Made by a program: the position numbers and the translations under genes. Below the pieces are notes generated by a model. It worked only from the letters and a program-made list of their open reading frames with translations. It was not told the origin of the DNA and made no database searches. A stretch of 16,252 nucleotides of DNA from Polyrhizophydium stewartii (lineage: Eukaryota; Chytridiomycota; Chytridiomycetes; Rhizophydiales): contig JADGIZ010000314.1 in assembly GCA_027604665.1 (NCBI GenBank), positions 1-16,252 of the forward strand, in the 5' to 3' direction. Of the stretch, positions 1 through 9,916 are shown piece after piece; position 1 is the first letter of the stretch; each line of letters opens with the position of its first letter.

Positions 1-73
1 GCCGCCGCCAACCGAGCGCAAGACCGTGCGGCGTGCAGGCGACATCGAGGGTTCTCCGACTTTGCGGAAAACC

Positions 74-2823
74 ATGGACGGCGGAGCCGGCGACCTCGTT
101 GTCGAGGACACCGTGCGATTCCGCATATTCCGCGCACCGCAGGCCGTAAACAACCGAGGCCCGATCACCCCCGGCGACTGCACCGCCGTTGCGCTGCTTG
201 TCCACGACCTGGCGCACGGCTACCTCTGGCACCACGAGCCGCCCGCTATCGCCCTCGGTGCGTGCCGCCCCCGCCCGCGCCGCCGACGCTGCCGCTGCCG
301 CAGACCACCCCAAAGACAGTGCGCTGACCCGGCGTGCTCCGCAGTGCCCGCCGCCGGCGCTGTGCCCACGCACCTCGCGGGAGCGGTGCGCTACGGCGAT
401 GCGGTCGACGACGAGTGGTTCGTCGTCCACCTGCTGGCCGCAGTGTCCAGCCGCCTCGACGACCTGGTTGTCAGGTGTGTCTTGTGCTGCACCCGTGCAT
501 GCAGACGCAGCGGTCGCCATGGTGCGATCGGATGCTGCACTCCCCTCCCGCATGCGCGCTATACTGGCCCCGCTGATCCAGCGTCCGCCAGCGTCACCGA
601 CAACGACGGCGACTTTCTTTTGATCGAGGCCGCCGACGACCTGCCGCGCTGGCTCGACCCGTCCACGAGCACCAACAGGGTCTTCCTCCACCGCGGCAGG
701 GTGCACATCATACCCATGCCAAGGACCGCCAACGAGCGCGCCGTCTTGCCGGAATCCACACCGCCGCTCGAGCTGGCGCTGCGCATCGTCGCCGACCCGG
801 CCATCGCAACAACCGCATCAACCGCCATCCAGGAGCACGTTGACCGGCGGACAGGCGCACTTCCGTCGGCGATCTCGACTCAGAAGCACCGTTCCCGAGT
901 GCTGGTGCCGCACCGTGTGGCCCACATGCTCGCCTGCAACCCCCAGCTCGTCTCCCATGCAGTCGATGCCTTTGTCACCCGAGATCCGCTCGCGATGCGG
1001 CCGTGCCATACAATGCGGTCATTTCCACCGGCATCCAACGTCGCCATGACGGTCACCATGACAAAGATCATGTACGCACAGCTGCAGAGCCAACGCATGC
1101 ATCCGCTCCCGCCGTTTCGCCTGCCGCCCCGCTCGTCTCCTGACTTTGCCGCTGTGGAGCTCGGCATGAAGCTGGTGGGTGATGCAATGTGGTTGCCGCG
1201 CCGACTGTTTCGCATACTGAACCGAGCTCCAGGCGTGCGGATTTGAGATGCTGTACAACAGCTTGCACCTGCGCAATACGTCAGCAAAGTCGCTGAACCA
1301 GCAAACCATCGAGGTGCGCATGCGTGGGCTGTAGCCAAGCGCATTCCAATGACGCGACTGACGTGCATGCTCTCTGCTACCCAGACTTACAACTTTGAGG
1401 CCGATCCGCAGTGGCGCAAGCTGAGAGCGAGACTGAACAAGGCGGGGTACTTTCGGGTGCGTCGCGGCGACTCGTTTTGTGCTTCGAGTCGCCGCTGTAT
1501 GCTGACGGCGAGCAGGGTGAGCTGGAGGGTTCCCAGGCGTTTGTGCTCCTGGAGCGCGCGGCCAAACAGCAGCATCTCAACGCAACCCAGACAGACAGGT
1601 GCGCGGCTCGCCTGCGTCGTCTGTTTTTGGTTGCTGGCCTTCTGACTCAATTTGCTGAGCCTTGACCCAAGGCTGGTCGCGACTGGCAATGTCTTTGACG
1701 AGATGGAGCGTCTGCTCAACGAGATACCCCTCACGCCAGAGAACCAGCTGCCTCGTGGGCCGCCAGAATCGGATGCCTGGATGTACATTGATCCGCGCGA
1801 TATGGATCGGGATCTCGAGATGCGCTCTCGATCCGCTGCCAAACCAAACGACGACGCTCCCAAAGGAGCCGCGAAGCGCCAAGCGCCGCCTGCAACTCAG
1901 CCCAGTGGAAGCGAGAGCAATGATGACTCGGACGGCGCATCGGTGCGGCTGGCTTTGGCTCGCAGTGATTATGTCCTGCAGTGCGGCTGACCCTGGACAT
2001 GCGCCATGCTGTCAAGGCGGACCTCAACGAGGAGGAGCTTGCGGAGCTGGATAACATGAAGCAGATCTTTCAAGGATTCGAGTCCTTTGTTGGAAAAGAG
2101 AGTGGTCTTTCGGGCGCTCTCTTCCCAAAGTAGGCACTCTGGCATTGATCGTTCGATCCCTGCCAAATTGCTGACCAGCGGTGCTCGCGCAGTCAGAGCG
2201 ACGAGGACGACGAAGACGATGAGGAGAGGGATGAGGGAGATGACGCGCAGGGGATTCACTTGGATCCGCAGTCATTTCTGGAGCACGTCATGTCTGTGCT
2301 TTCGATGGGCGACGACAGCCGCAAGCCATCCAATCTCCCCTCGAGCTCAAGGCAAGCGACAGGAAATGGTGCGGCGGAAAATCTGCTCAATCCAGCATCG
2401 CCTTCTTCGGGCAGTCCAAGACGGGCAAGGCCAGTAGACAGCGACGATGAGGACGACTTTGATTCTGAGCACGAGGCTGTTTATGACACGGAACTGCAGC
2501 GATACATGGACTTGATGGATCGCGAGCTCTTTTCCACCAAGATTGCCGGCGACTTTGAGCGCGAGAGGCCTGCGCACCTCGCCGAGCGGCCGGGCAGCAA
2601 CAGCGAGCCGGACGACGGCGACGAAAGTGACGACAGTGACGACGACTTCCAGCCCGTGGATCTCGACGCGAACCTCGTCAAGAACGCACTCGAGTCATTT
2701 GAGGCGCAGCAGGGCCTTGCCGGTCCCGTCTCCAACATCATATTATCGCTGGGTCTGCGGCTTCCGACGCCGCAGCGAGACTCGCAGCCTTCTGGCCGAA
2801 CCGATCGAGCAATGAATCGCTGA
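74..2823 (+). CDS. ECD: ECD/ecdysoneless (SGT1-family) protein, nine exons
   Basis: Inferred exons are 74-257, 345-474, 592-1174, 1233-1313, 1385-1456, 1516-1598, 1660-1942, 2017-2129 and 2193-2823. They join into 719 codons plus TGA with no in-frame stop. The start ATG sits in ACCATGG. Family hallmarks run in order: VDDEWF (about 82-87), DNDGDFLLIEAAD then PRWLDP (108-128), STNRVF, a GCN-free helical body, ELGMKL joined across intron 3 to ACGFEMLY (294-307), AGYF joined to GELEGS, two acidic Asp/Glu/Ser tracts (510-527 and near 640-660), and a conserved C-terminal block beginning VDLDANLV (about 665). Human ECD has the same order and is 644 residues. ECD proteins are known to bind Prp8/U5 snRNP and the R2TP chaperone and to support splicing and cell-cycle progression; that role here is by homology. 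The exon 7 acceptor is ambiguous (1659 or 1671, both frame-compatible). Only 73 bases of upstream sequence are present. Confidence 0.92.
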
Positions 2824-2848
2824 TTTGGGCAGAGGCGAGCGTTCTGGG

Positions 2849-2854
2849 TTTATT
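2849..2854 (-). terminator. Candidate poly(A) signal for the minus-strand dsRNA-binding gene
   Basis: The minus strand reads AATAAA here, within TAATAAA. It lies about 240 nt downstream of the TAG at 3097-3095 and only 26 nt past the end of the convergent ECD coding sequence. The two transcripts therefore probably overlap tail to tail. No comparable AATAAA is visible for ECD on the plus strand. The TAA directly in front could also be the stop of an unrecognised short 3' exon. Confidence 0.5.
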
Positions 2855-3094
2855 ACGCCGCGCGCTGGTGGTTAGGTCCTATGAAGGCAAACATCCACGC
2901 GCGCACTAGCTTACACAGTCAGCATCCAGGAAGAGAATTGCGGGAGACCTGAGCTTGCAGAGGGTGACCGCTGTGGCGCACTCGTGATCGCAGCCGCGTT
3001 TTCAACTCGTGAGCTGCAGAGTGTCGTGGCACGGGTTTTTGTACGTCGGCGGCCGTTTGCTGTGCGGCGTCTTCTTGCCACCCATGTGCCGGCC

Positions 3095-4891
3095 CTACTC
3101 AATGACCCTCTGCTGCTTCACCGGGGCGAGGAATTCAGTCGAGATCGGTCGTTTTCGCAACGACCGGCTCTCAGAAAGTACCTCATGATGAAAAGATGCA
3201 CCGGCTGCACCAGGAGCGGCGCTGAGATTCTGACTGGCCCAAGTGCGCAGAAACTGCGTGTGCGCGTCCCGCATCGCAATCAGCCTTGTCATCAGATCGG
3301 CGGCTTTGTCGTTCTGTGCGCTGCTCTGCGCCTGCTCGATCTGCCGGATCAGGTCGAGCTCCAGCACATGCTGGCGCGACGACGCCGCGCCGAGTGTTGA
3401 AGAGGCTTCCGAAGGTGCTGCTTGGCTTGCCAGCAAACCAGCATTCACGGTCTCCGCCGGAGGATGCGCAAGCTGCAGGTTCGGCGGTTGAGGCTCGCCA
3501 AACTGCTGGCGCAGCTCGTCGTACGCTCTGCGTGCGACTTCGTTGCACGCGTCCGTCTGCGAGACGTGTGCCTTGGACGTGCGATAGACGAACTTGTTGA
3601 CAATGAGCTGCGCCTTGTTCAGCTGCTGTCCTGACTGCGAATCGACAGCGCGGTAACTGTAGATAGACTTGCCAATATCCGGATGGTCGTTGAGAAACGA
3701 CTCGAGCAGATCGACGTAATCGTGTTCTTCCGGGTGAGCCAGCGGGGGAATCGCGGAATACGGCAGGAGCGGATCGAGCGAGCTTGACGTGGATTGCGTG
3801 CCAAGCGGCTGCGAGTCGCGCGAGGGCCGCTCAATGTAGCCGCGCTGCCGCTCTTGCACAAATCCCGTATCGACGGTCACCGCAGGATGCTGAATGGGCA
3901 GCGAAAGGTCCTGCGCGCCTTCCGAGCCAACTGGCCGGATCGACACACCTCGCGTTGCAAAGCCGTATGTCCCGGACCCGCCTGCCTGGCGAACCGCCGT
4001 CGAGAAGGCGAGATTGGGGTTCCGAGCGGAAAGAGCGGCGTGCACCTCCACATCTTCGACAAGCGCGTCGAAAGCAAGTCGCGCCGCATTGATTCTGGCC
4101 GCCTGTTTCTTCGAGAAGGCGCCTTGGCACTGAGGACACCAAGCGTAAGCCAAACGCATGCATGGATCGCTTGTGCAGGAAAGCAAGCACGCACGCACCT
4201 CAAACGTCTTGCCGAGCGCCGTTACCGACGCCAAAAACGGCTTGCCTGTCAAGTTGGCGTTTGGTGCAGTCATGTCCGTGTACAGCGGCACGGTGGTGTC
4301 CACGGCCTGCGTCAAGGACTGCAGCAGCGAGATGTAGTTGGCATCTCGCGCGCGGCTAAAGTATCCGATGCCCTTGCTTGTCAAGAATTCGATGGCACTG
4401 GTCGCCACGAGCTTGCGGCCGTCGCTGGTGTTTGCAACGCCGGACGCCTCGAACTTGTATCCGTCGACGACCAAGGTGATGGTGTGCAAGTAGCTGTTGG
4501 CGCCTTGCGGCTTCGACGTCTGCGTCCAGCGGGGCAGCGGCTTGGAGCACTTTTGGCAGTACTCGTTCAGCAGGGCAACGTTCTCGGACTGGCGCAGGTA
4601 CTGCACAATGATGTCTTTGTATGACTTTTCATGGGGTGCCGATGAGCCCATGCCCTGCGTCTCTTGGTGATGATGCCCAGGGTCCGCCGACACCGCTGGT
4701 TTCCAGGAAGCGTCTCGCAAGGCGCCGCTGCTTGAGCCGCCAAGGCGTGCGCTGTCGCCGTAGTCGTCCGCGCGCCAGCGCGCTGAAGCTCCTGGATACG
4801 CCGGCTCACCGTCGCGACCGCGGTCTCGGCCGGACTCGGGGCGGTACGGGCTCGGGTCGCGCCAAGAGCCGTGTCCTCGCTGCCAGCTCAT
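3095..4891 (-). CDS. Protein with three dsRNA-binding-like domains, two exons
   Basis: Exons are 4891-4199 and 4129-3095 (minus), giving 575 residues. The 69-nt intron (donor GTGCGT, acceptor CCTCAG) is a multiple of three, so the unspliced frame is also open. Removing it joins GKTFE to CQGAFSKKQAA, which restores a dsRNA-binding-motif core. I chose the ATG at 4891 (AAG before it); the frame stays open upstream but is Arg/Gly-rich and has only one further ATG (5137). Residues 1-88 are Arg/Gly/Ser-rich and disordered. Domain 1 (about 104-172) has LNEYCQK, PLPRW and a G-x-N..D-RK..A..A..L end. Domain 2 (about 184-257) carries the SKK and AA pattern. Domain 3 (about 369-441) is more divergent. 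A helical Gln/Ala-rich stretch (about 483-530) and a basic RSLRKRP patch (about 552-558) follow. RNA binding is inferred from the fold pattern. I do not recognise an orthologue. Confidence 0.75.
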   Translation of the reverse strand: MSWQRGHGSWRDPSPYRPESGRDRGRDGEPAYPGASARWRADDYGDSARLGGSSSGALRDASWKPAVSADPGHHHQETQGMGSSAPHEKSYKDIIVQYLRQSENVALLNEYCQKCSKPLPRWTQTSKPQGANSYLHTITLVVDGYKFEASGVANTSDGRKLVATSAIEFLTSKGIGYFSRARDANYISLLQSLTQAVDTTVPLYTDMTAPNANLTGKPFLASVTALGKTFEVRACLLSCTSDPCMRLAYAWCPQCQGAFSKKQAARINAARLAFDALVEDVEVHAALSARNPNLAFSTAVRQAGGSGTYGFATRGVSIRPVGSEGAQDLSLPIQHPAVTVDTGFVQERQRGYIERPSRDSQPLGTQSTSSSLDPLLPYSAIPPLAHPEEHDYVDLLESFLNDHPDIGKSIYSYRAVDSQSGQQLNKAQLIVNKFVYRTSKAHVSQTDACNEVARRAYDELRQQFGEPQPPNLQLAHPPAETVNAGLLASQAAPSEASSTLGAASSRQHVLELDLIRQIEQAQSSAQNDKAADLMTRLIAMRDAHTQFLRTWASQNLSAAPGAAGASFHHEVLSESRSLRKRPISTEFLAPVKQQRVIE

Positions 4892-5301
4892 CTTGGTCGA
4901 ACTCTGAATCGCGGCGCCGAGATGATCGTCGCGCTCTCCTTGCCGCCGGCGCGGGCGCTGGCGCGGGCGGCGGCCGGCAGTCTGACAGGTGCTTGTGCGT
5001 GCGCCGGCAATGCACGCCTGTCGCACGCTGCCGCTCGCAGCGTCCGCGGGCGGTTGCCAGTGCGTGGACTCGAGGCGACCGTGGGCCGGGATCACCGTGT
5101 GAGCTCGGCATTGCTGGCGACGCCTTGGCCAGCGCATGCCCGCCCGTGCGTGCCGATCGGACGGCCCATGTCGGCCGTTGCGGCGCCGCAGGGATCGTCG
5201 CCGTCCGCCGGTGCGTCCGCGCCGCCGCCGACCGCCGACCGCGGCTGTGGTCCAGACCGCGCGATCGTCTGCGAGCGCGGGTTGCCCGCAGCTCACGCAA
5301 C
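4892..5301. promoter_or_regulatory. Divergent intergenic region between dsRNA-binding gene and GRS1
   Basis: About 410 bp separate the two start codons, which point away from each other, so the promoters of both genes should lie here. The sequence is very GC-rich. I see no TATA box, CCAAT box or clear repeat. Open frames crossing it on both strands are Arg-rich and look like GC-driven shadows, apart from the 57 bases directly before the GRS1 ATG, described separately. Confidence 0.55.
5245..5301 (+). other. Possible non-AUG mitochondrial presequence of glycyl-tRNA synthetase
   Basis: The frame of the GRS1 ATG (5302) remains open upstream without any ATG nearby. In-frame CTG codons stand at 5245 and 5269. 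From 5245 the 19-codon extension is rich in Arg with Trp, Leu, Val, Ala and Ser and a single Asp, which is the composition of a mitochondrial targeting peptide. Fungi commonly make cytosolic and mitochondrial GlyRS from one gene, and yeast GRS1 does this from an upstream non-AUG codon. Neither CTG has a purine at -3, so initiation context is weak. High GC makes Arg-rich frames common, hence the low confidence. Confidence 0.3.
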
Positions 5302-8300
5302 ATGGCAGATCTCGCGAAACTCGACGACGCCGCGCTCGAGGCCGCCGTGCAGTCGCAGGGCGACACCATCAAGGCGCTCAAGGCCCGCAAGGCGCCCAAG
5401 GAGGAGGTCCAGCCAGCCGTCGACCACCTGCTCGCGCTCAAGGCCGAGCTGGCCAAGCGCCTCGCCGGCAAGGACAGCGACAAGTTTGACCGTACTGCGC
5501 TCGAGTCGCTGCTTGCCAAGCGCTTCTTTGTGACGCCGTCGTTCAGCATCTACGGTGGTACGTAGCGACTGCGCGCCTGCCTGACCGGACTCTGCTCGCT
5601 CGGACGCCCGTGCTCGTCGACGCCGACCTCGCACCCCCTGGCCGCCGACGGCCCGCCTGTCGCTGCCTTTTTTTCTTCTGACGCCGCTGACGCTGATGAC
5701 GCCGCTGACGCCTCGACCCCGGCCCGCTCACACTGGCCGCGATCCGCCCCGCCCCGATCTGCGCCCGATCGCCGCTGCGCTGCGCCGCTGCATGCTCGCG
5801 CTGCGCAGGCATCGCCGGTCTCTTTGACTATGGCCCCGCCGGCTGCGCGCTGCAGAACAACATCCTGTCGCTGTGGCGCCAGCACTTTGTGCTCGAGGAG
5901 GACATGCTCGAGATCGAGTGCACAAATCTGACGCCCGAGTCGGTCCTCAAGACCTCGGGCCACGTCGACCGCTTCACCGACTACATGGTCAAGGACTCCA
6001 AGACGGGCGACATCTTCCGCGCCGACCATCTCGTCAAGCAGGTCCTGACGCAGCGGCTCGAGGACGACCGCCAGCTCCGTCTCGGCCTGGCCCCGACGGA
6101 CGCCAAGAAGAGCAAGGGCGGCAAGCCCAAGGGCGACGTGCTCGAGCCCGCCGTGCGCGAGCACTATGAGCTTGTGCTCGAGACGGTGCGTCGGCCGCGT
6201 TATTGGCGTCGCACGACCCGCCTGTGCCCCTGTGCCCCTGTGCCACGGCGCCATTTCCACTCTGCGCTGACACGGCATCGCCGCTCTGCCCGCCGCGCAA
6301 CGCAGCTCGACAACTACCAGGGCGACGATCTGGCCAAGCTCATCAAGGACCTGGACGTTCGCGCACCCGAGACCAACAACGAGGTCACCAAGCCCGTGCT
6401 CTTCAACCTCATGTTCGATGTCCAGATTGGCCCGACCGGCCAGTTCAAGGGGTTCGTGCTCGCTCTGCCTCTCGGCTCGCACCGACTTCGCTTCCTGGTG
6501 CTCACGCCTGCTCGGTTCCGATTAGCTACATGCGCCCCGAGACTGCCCAGGGCCACTTTTTGAACTTCAAAAAGCTACTCGAGTTCAACAACGAGCAGAT
6601 GCCCTTTGCGTCAGCCTCGATCGGAAAGTCGTTCCGCAACGAAATCTCGCCTCGCCAGGGCCTGCTCCGTGTCCGGTGGGTCATGAACTGTCTCGTTGCA
6701 CGCGCCGCTGCGTGGCTGTCCAGCTGACGCAGAGCGGATCGTGCGTCGACTCTGCAGCGAGTTCACCATGGCCGAGATCGAGCACTACGTCCACCCTGAG
6801 CGCAAGAACCACCCGCGCTTCCCCGAAGTTCGCGACATTGTGATGCCGCTTTACTCGGTCCAGGCCCAGCTCGCTGCCGCCGGCCCGACAAAGATGTCGA
6901 TTGGAGACGCCGTTGCAAAGGTACCGCTGCCGCCGCTTTGAGCGCGGCTTTGTTTCCCATGAATTGCTAATATCCAGAGCTTGTCGCAACTTGCATAACG
7001 CTGCTCCAATCTCCTGTCAGGGCATTGTCAACAACGAGACTCTCGGCTACTTCATGGCGAGGATCTATTTGTTCCTCGTCCGCATCGGCATTGACCCCGA
7101 GCGCCTGCGCTTCCGCCAGCACATGGCCAACGAAATGGCCCACTACGCCTGCGACTGCTGGGACGCCGAGATCAAGAGCAGCTATGTGCGTGCTGCCAGA
7201 GACGAGCACATCACGGCGCCTGAATACGGAGACTGATGCTGACGCTTGCAACCAAACCAACCTATACTGTTCGTCAAACCCGTAGGGCTGGATCGAGTCG
7301 GTTGGCTGCGCCGATCGCTCGGCTTTCGACCTCACGGCGCACTCGCGCCGCACCGGCGAGAAGCTGATTGCGCGCGAGACGCTTGCCGAGCCCATCATCC
7401 GCGACGCCCTTGTTCTCGAGATCGACAAGTCCAAGTTTGGTCCCGCGTTCAAGAAGGACGCCAAGGCCGTCCAGGGCTACTTTGAGGGCTTGATGCGCGG
7501 CAGTGCAGACGAGTGGGACGAGGAGAAGCTCGCCGAGATTGATGCCAAGCTCAAGGCCGACCAGTGCGTTTGACTGGGAGCTGCTTTGCGCGCGCAGCTT
7601 AAAGCCTGCCGACTAACACGTGCGGCACGTCTATCCTGCACCTGGAATGCATTGACAGACAAATCACCGTCGTTGGCACGGACGGCAACGAGTACGTTGT
7701 CAAGGCGGACATGCTGAAGATCAAGCGCAAGACGATCAAGATCAGCGGTGCGTCTGTCGCGCTCGCTCGCATCGCATGGTCACTGTCTTGCCGCAGCCCC
7801 TGCTCTATTCCGCGCATGGCTGCGCTCGGCGCCTTGCGGTCGCACACTCCTTAGATCCCTCTTCATGGCGGGCCTGCTTCGTGCGGAGCTCGCCGCCCGC
7901 AATCGCGCGGGTTGTTGAAGAGTTTTGAGTCATTGGTGTGCAAAAGTAGTCTTTTCATGGGCCGCCCGACCCCATTTGTGGAGGGCGCGGGCAGCAAGTG
8001 CTCCGGCGCTTTGCGAATCCACCCGCGCTCTCCCAAGGTCACGGCCTGCATCTCTCGCCTTGTCGCTGCTGTTTAGGCCAACCCCCCCCCCGAAGCGCCC
8101 TCTGCAGAAAGGCCATTGCTGACGACATCCTGTTCGACCTGGCATTCACCGATCCACGCTGCGCGCACAGTCCGCGAGTACACGCCCAACGTCATTGAGC
8201 CTTCATTCGGCATTGGCCGAATCCTGTATGCCCTGCTCGAGCACTCGTACTTTGTGCGCAAGGGGGACGAGCAGCGTGCCGTGTTCAAGTTCCCTGCCGC

Positions 8301-8664
8301 CGTGGCGCCGTTCAAGGCGCTCGTGGCCCCCATCAGCAACAGCGGCGACTTTGCGCCCTCCATCCGGCAGGTCGTGGCCGGCCTGCGCCAGAACGGCATC
8401 TCCAACAAGGTCGACGACTCGGGCACGTCGATTGGCCGGAGATACGCGCGCAACGACGAGCTCGGCACGCCGTTTGCAGTCACAATCGACTTCCAGACCG
8501 TCAAGGACGGCACCGTGACCCTGCGTGAGCGCGACACCACCAAGCAGATCCGCGAGGCGATCCCGGTCATTGTCGGCGTTGTGCGCGACCTTGTCGAGGA
8601 GCGCACGACGTGGGACGAGGTCATTGCCAAGTATCCAGTGTTTGTGGCGCAGGACCTGGAGTAA
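5302..8664 (+). CDS. GRS1: Glycyl-tRNA synthetase, nine exons
   Basis: Exons: 5302-5557, 5809-6185, 6306-6451, 6526-6675, 6758-6920, 7021-7185, 7286-7563, 7659-7747 and 8171-8664. They join into 705 codons plus TAA. This class II enzyme charges tRNA-Gly. Residues 1-60 form a WHEP domain. The catalytic core follows with SIYGG..GLFDYGP (split by intron 1), [27 protein letters not shown] (261-269), motif 2 FRNEISPR (296-303), [11 protein letters not shown], the [18 protein letters not shown] block, SSY joined to GWIE across intron 6, and motif 3 around IEPSFGIGR (550-558). The C-terminal anticodon-binding domain includes [14 protein letters not shown]. Length matches fungal and animal enzymes (roughly 650-740). 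Intron phases agree at every junction. A single gene in many fungi serves cytosol and mitochondria. Confidence 0.96.
7748..8170 (+). other. Unusually long intron 8 of GRS1 (423 nt)
   Basis: Donor GTGCGT at 7748 and acceptor CACAG ending at 8170 join ...KIKIS to [11 protein letters not shown], as the family requires. The other introns in the window are 58-251 nt. It holds a run of ten C (8082-8091), a CTGAC branch-point candidate at about 8119 and a locally AT-richer stretch (about 7913-7960). I see no convincing extra exon, tRNA or box C/D snoRNA. Confidence 0.7.
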
Positions 8665-8671
8665 TGTCCGA

Positions 8672-8677
8672 AATAAA
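8672..8677 (+). terminator. Poly(A) signal of GRS1
   Basis: AATAAA begins seven nucleotides after the TAA stop at 8662-8664 and is followed by a T-rich stretch (about 8694-8702). It implies a very short 3' UTR. Confidence 0.7.
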
Positions 8678-8885
8678 CCACCACCTGTTCATTGATTTTT
8701 CTGAGTCTGCTGTGGATCGCCAGAGGACCTGGGTGCCGCGGCTCTCGGACACGCTCGGCCGTGGAGACGACAGCCTATTTTGGCATGCTGCCGGACCGTG
8801 GATGTTGCACGCGGTGCGGCGCAGGCATCTCCACGCCGAGCACAAGCCGCACATAAGCGCGGCGGCTCCCCACGACTCCCGGCCC

Positions 8886-9899
8886 ATGGACATTGACCAG
8901 CCCCCGTCGGTCCAGAACCGCCTGCAGGCGTTTGGCGGCGGCGCGCAGCAGCAGCCGCGCCAGCAGAGCGCATTCACGCCCCGCACGGCGCCGCAGGGCA
9001 CGCCCGACGCATCGCAGCAGGCGGGCGGATTCAAAAGCGTCCGCGATCGGATCTCGAGCTATGCCACCGAATCCGCCACCCGCGCCGCGGCCGACTCGCA
9101 CCACCCCGCACCGCGCCGCCTCAGCCAAGGCGCCCGCGCCGCTCCGTACCCCCGCAAGCCAAGCATCTCGGGCGGACACCCCTCCGCATCCAGCCAGCCC
9201 GCCCCGCACAGCAGCGCCATGGCCGACGCTGGCACCGACGCCGACGGCGACGCCGCCATGTCCCAGTCGCAGTCTCTCCAGAAAGACGCAAACAAGCAGG
9301 CGGGCAGCAGCAGCAACGACCAGCTCGCCGCCAAGTTCAGCGCCGCCTCGGCGTCGGGCAGCAACAAGTGCCAGTCGTGCGGCAAGACCGGTGAGCAGGC
9401 CCTCGCTGCGCCCCGTCCCCCCGGACCGCACCCCGCGGGACAGGGCGTGCGAGCCGCAACCCGACCTCCCGACGCGCTTCAAACCCCGCCGCGTCGCGCT
9501 GCGCGTTGCGGGCCTTGCTGACCAACCGCGCCTGGCCGGCCTCGGCGTCGCGGCGCTCTGGTGCGCGCCAGTCTATGCTATGGAGCAGGTCACACTCGAC
9601 AACCACGTCTTCCACCGGGCCTGCTTCAAATGCACCCACTGCAAGGGCCAGCTCAAGATGGGCAATCTCGCATCCATGGACGGAAAGTACTACTGCAAGG
9701 TGCGGCAGGCGCAACGTCGACGTCTGCTGCTTGCCCTCGCTACTCTCGGCTCACGAGGCTGACTTTCGGCGCTCGCTTGCAGCCGCACTTCAAGCAGCTC
9801 TTTGCCCTCAAGGGCAACTACTCCGAGGGCTTTGGCAAGGAGGAGCCCAAGCGCGCGTGGCTGCAAGAGCACGGCGGCGCGCAGCCCAAGACGAACTAG
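8886..9899 (+). CDS. Single-LIM-domain protein of the EPLIN/LIMA1 type, three exons
   Basis: Exons 8886-9390, 9572-9699 and 9783-9899 give 249 residues. The C-terminal LIM domain is textbook: C162-x2-C165-x17-H183-x2-C186-x2-C189-x2-C192-x17-C210-x2-H213, followed by FKQLFALKGNYSEGFG, the tail typical of EPLIN/LIMA1-like LIM domains. Those proteins bind actin or adhesion partners, so a cytoskeletal role is inferred. Residues 1-155 are Gln/Ser/Ala/Pro-rich and disordered, with two similar short helices (SVQNRLQAF and SVRDRISSY). The start is uncertain. ATG 8886 follows the GRS1 3' end and has G at +4. In-frame ATGs at 8802 and 8664 also exist, but 8664 overlaps the GRS1 stop codon and precedes its poly(A) signal. 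The first intron (181 nt) splits the LIM domain between K-T and V-Y. Confidence 0.85.
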
Positions 9900-9910
9900 C
9901 CGCAGGGCCC

Positions 9911-9916
9911 AATAAA
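9911..9916 (+). terminator. Poly(A) signal of the LIM gene
   Basis: AATAAA lies 11 nt after the TAG stop at 9897-9899. From here to the kinase start (about 265 bp) the sequence is C-rich with many short GCCCGC/CCGCC repeats and no recognisable gene. It should contain the kinase promoter. Confidence 0.7.

Noticed and set aside
2148..2165. GTTCGATCC, resembling a tRNA B box
   Set aside because: Flanking bases cannot form a T-stem, no A box or acceptor stem is present, and the site lies in ECD intron 8.
4892..5296. N-terminal 135-codon extension of the dsRNA-binding protein frame
   Set aside because: Begins with GTG, is Arg/Gly/Ala-rich, and occupies the divergent promoter. The ATG at 4891 in a good context is preferred.
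4621..5565. Long plus-strand ATG frame running into GRS1
   Set aside because: It overlaps the 5' coding exon of the minus-strand dsRNA-binding gene and is Arg-rich filler. Only its last 57 bases before 5302 were kept, as a possible leader.
8610..9521. Continuous frame from inside the GRS1 end through the LIM N-terminus, with ATG at 8664 overlapping the GRS1 stop (TAATG)
   Set aside because: Looks like bacterial coupling, but this is a eukaryotic, intron-containing locus and an AATAAA at 8672 ends the GRS1 message. The segment 8664-8885 has no protein-like features. The LIM start is placed at 8886.
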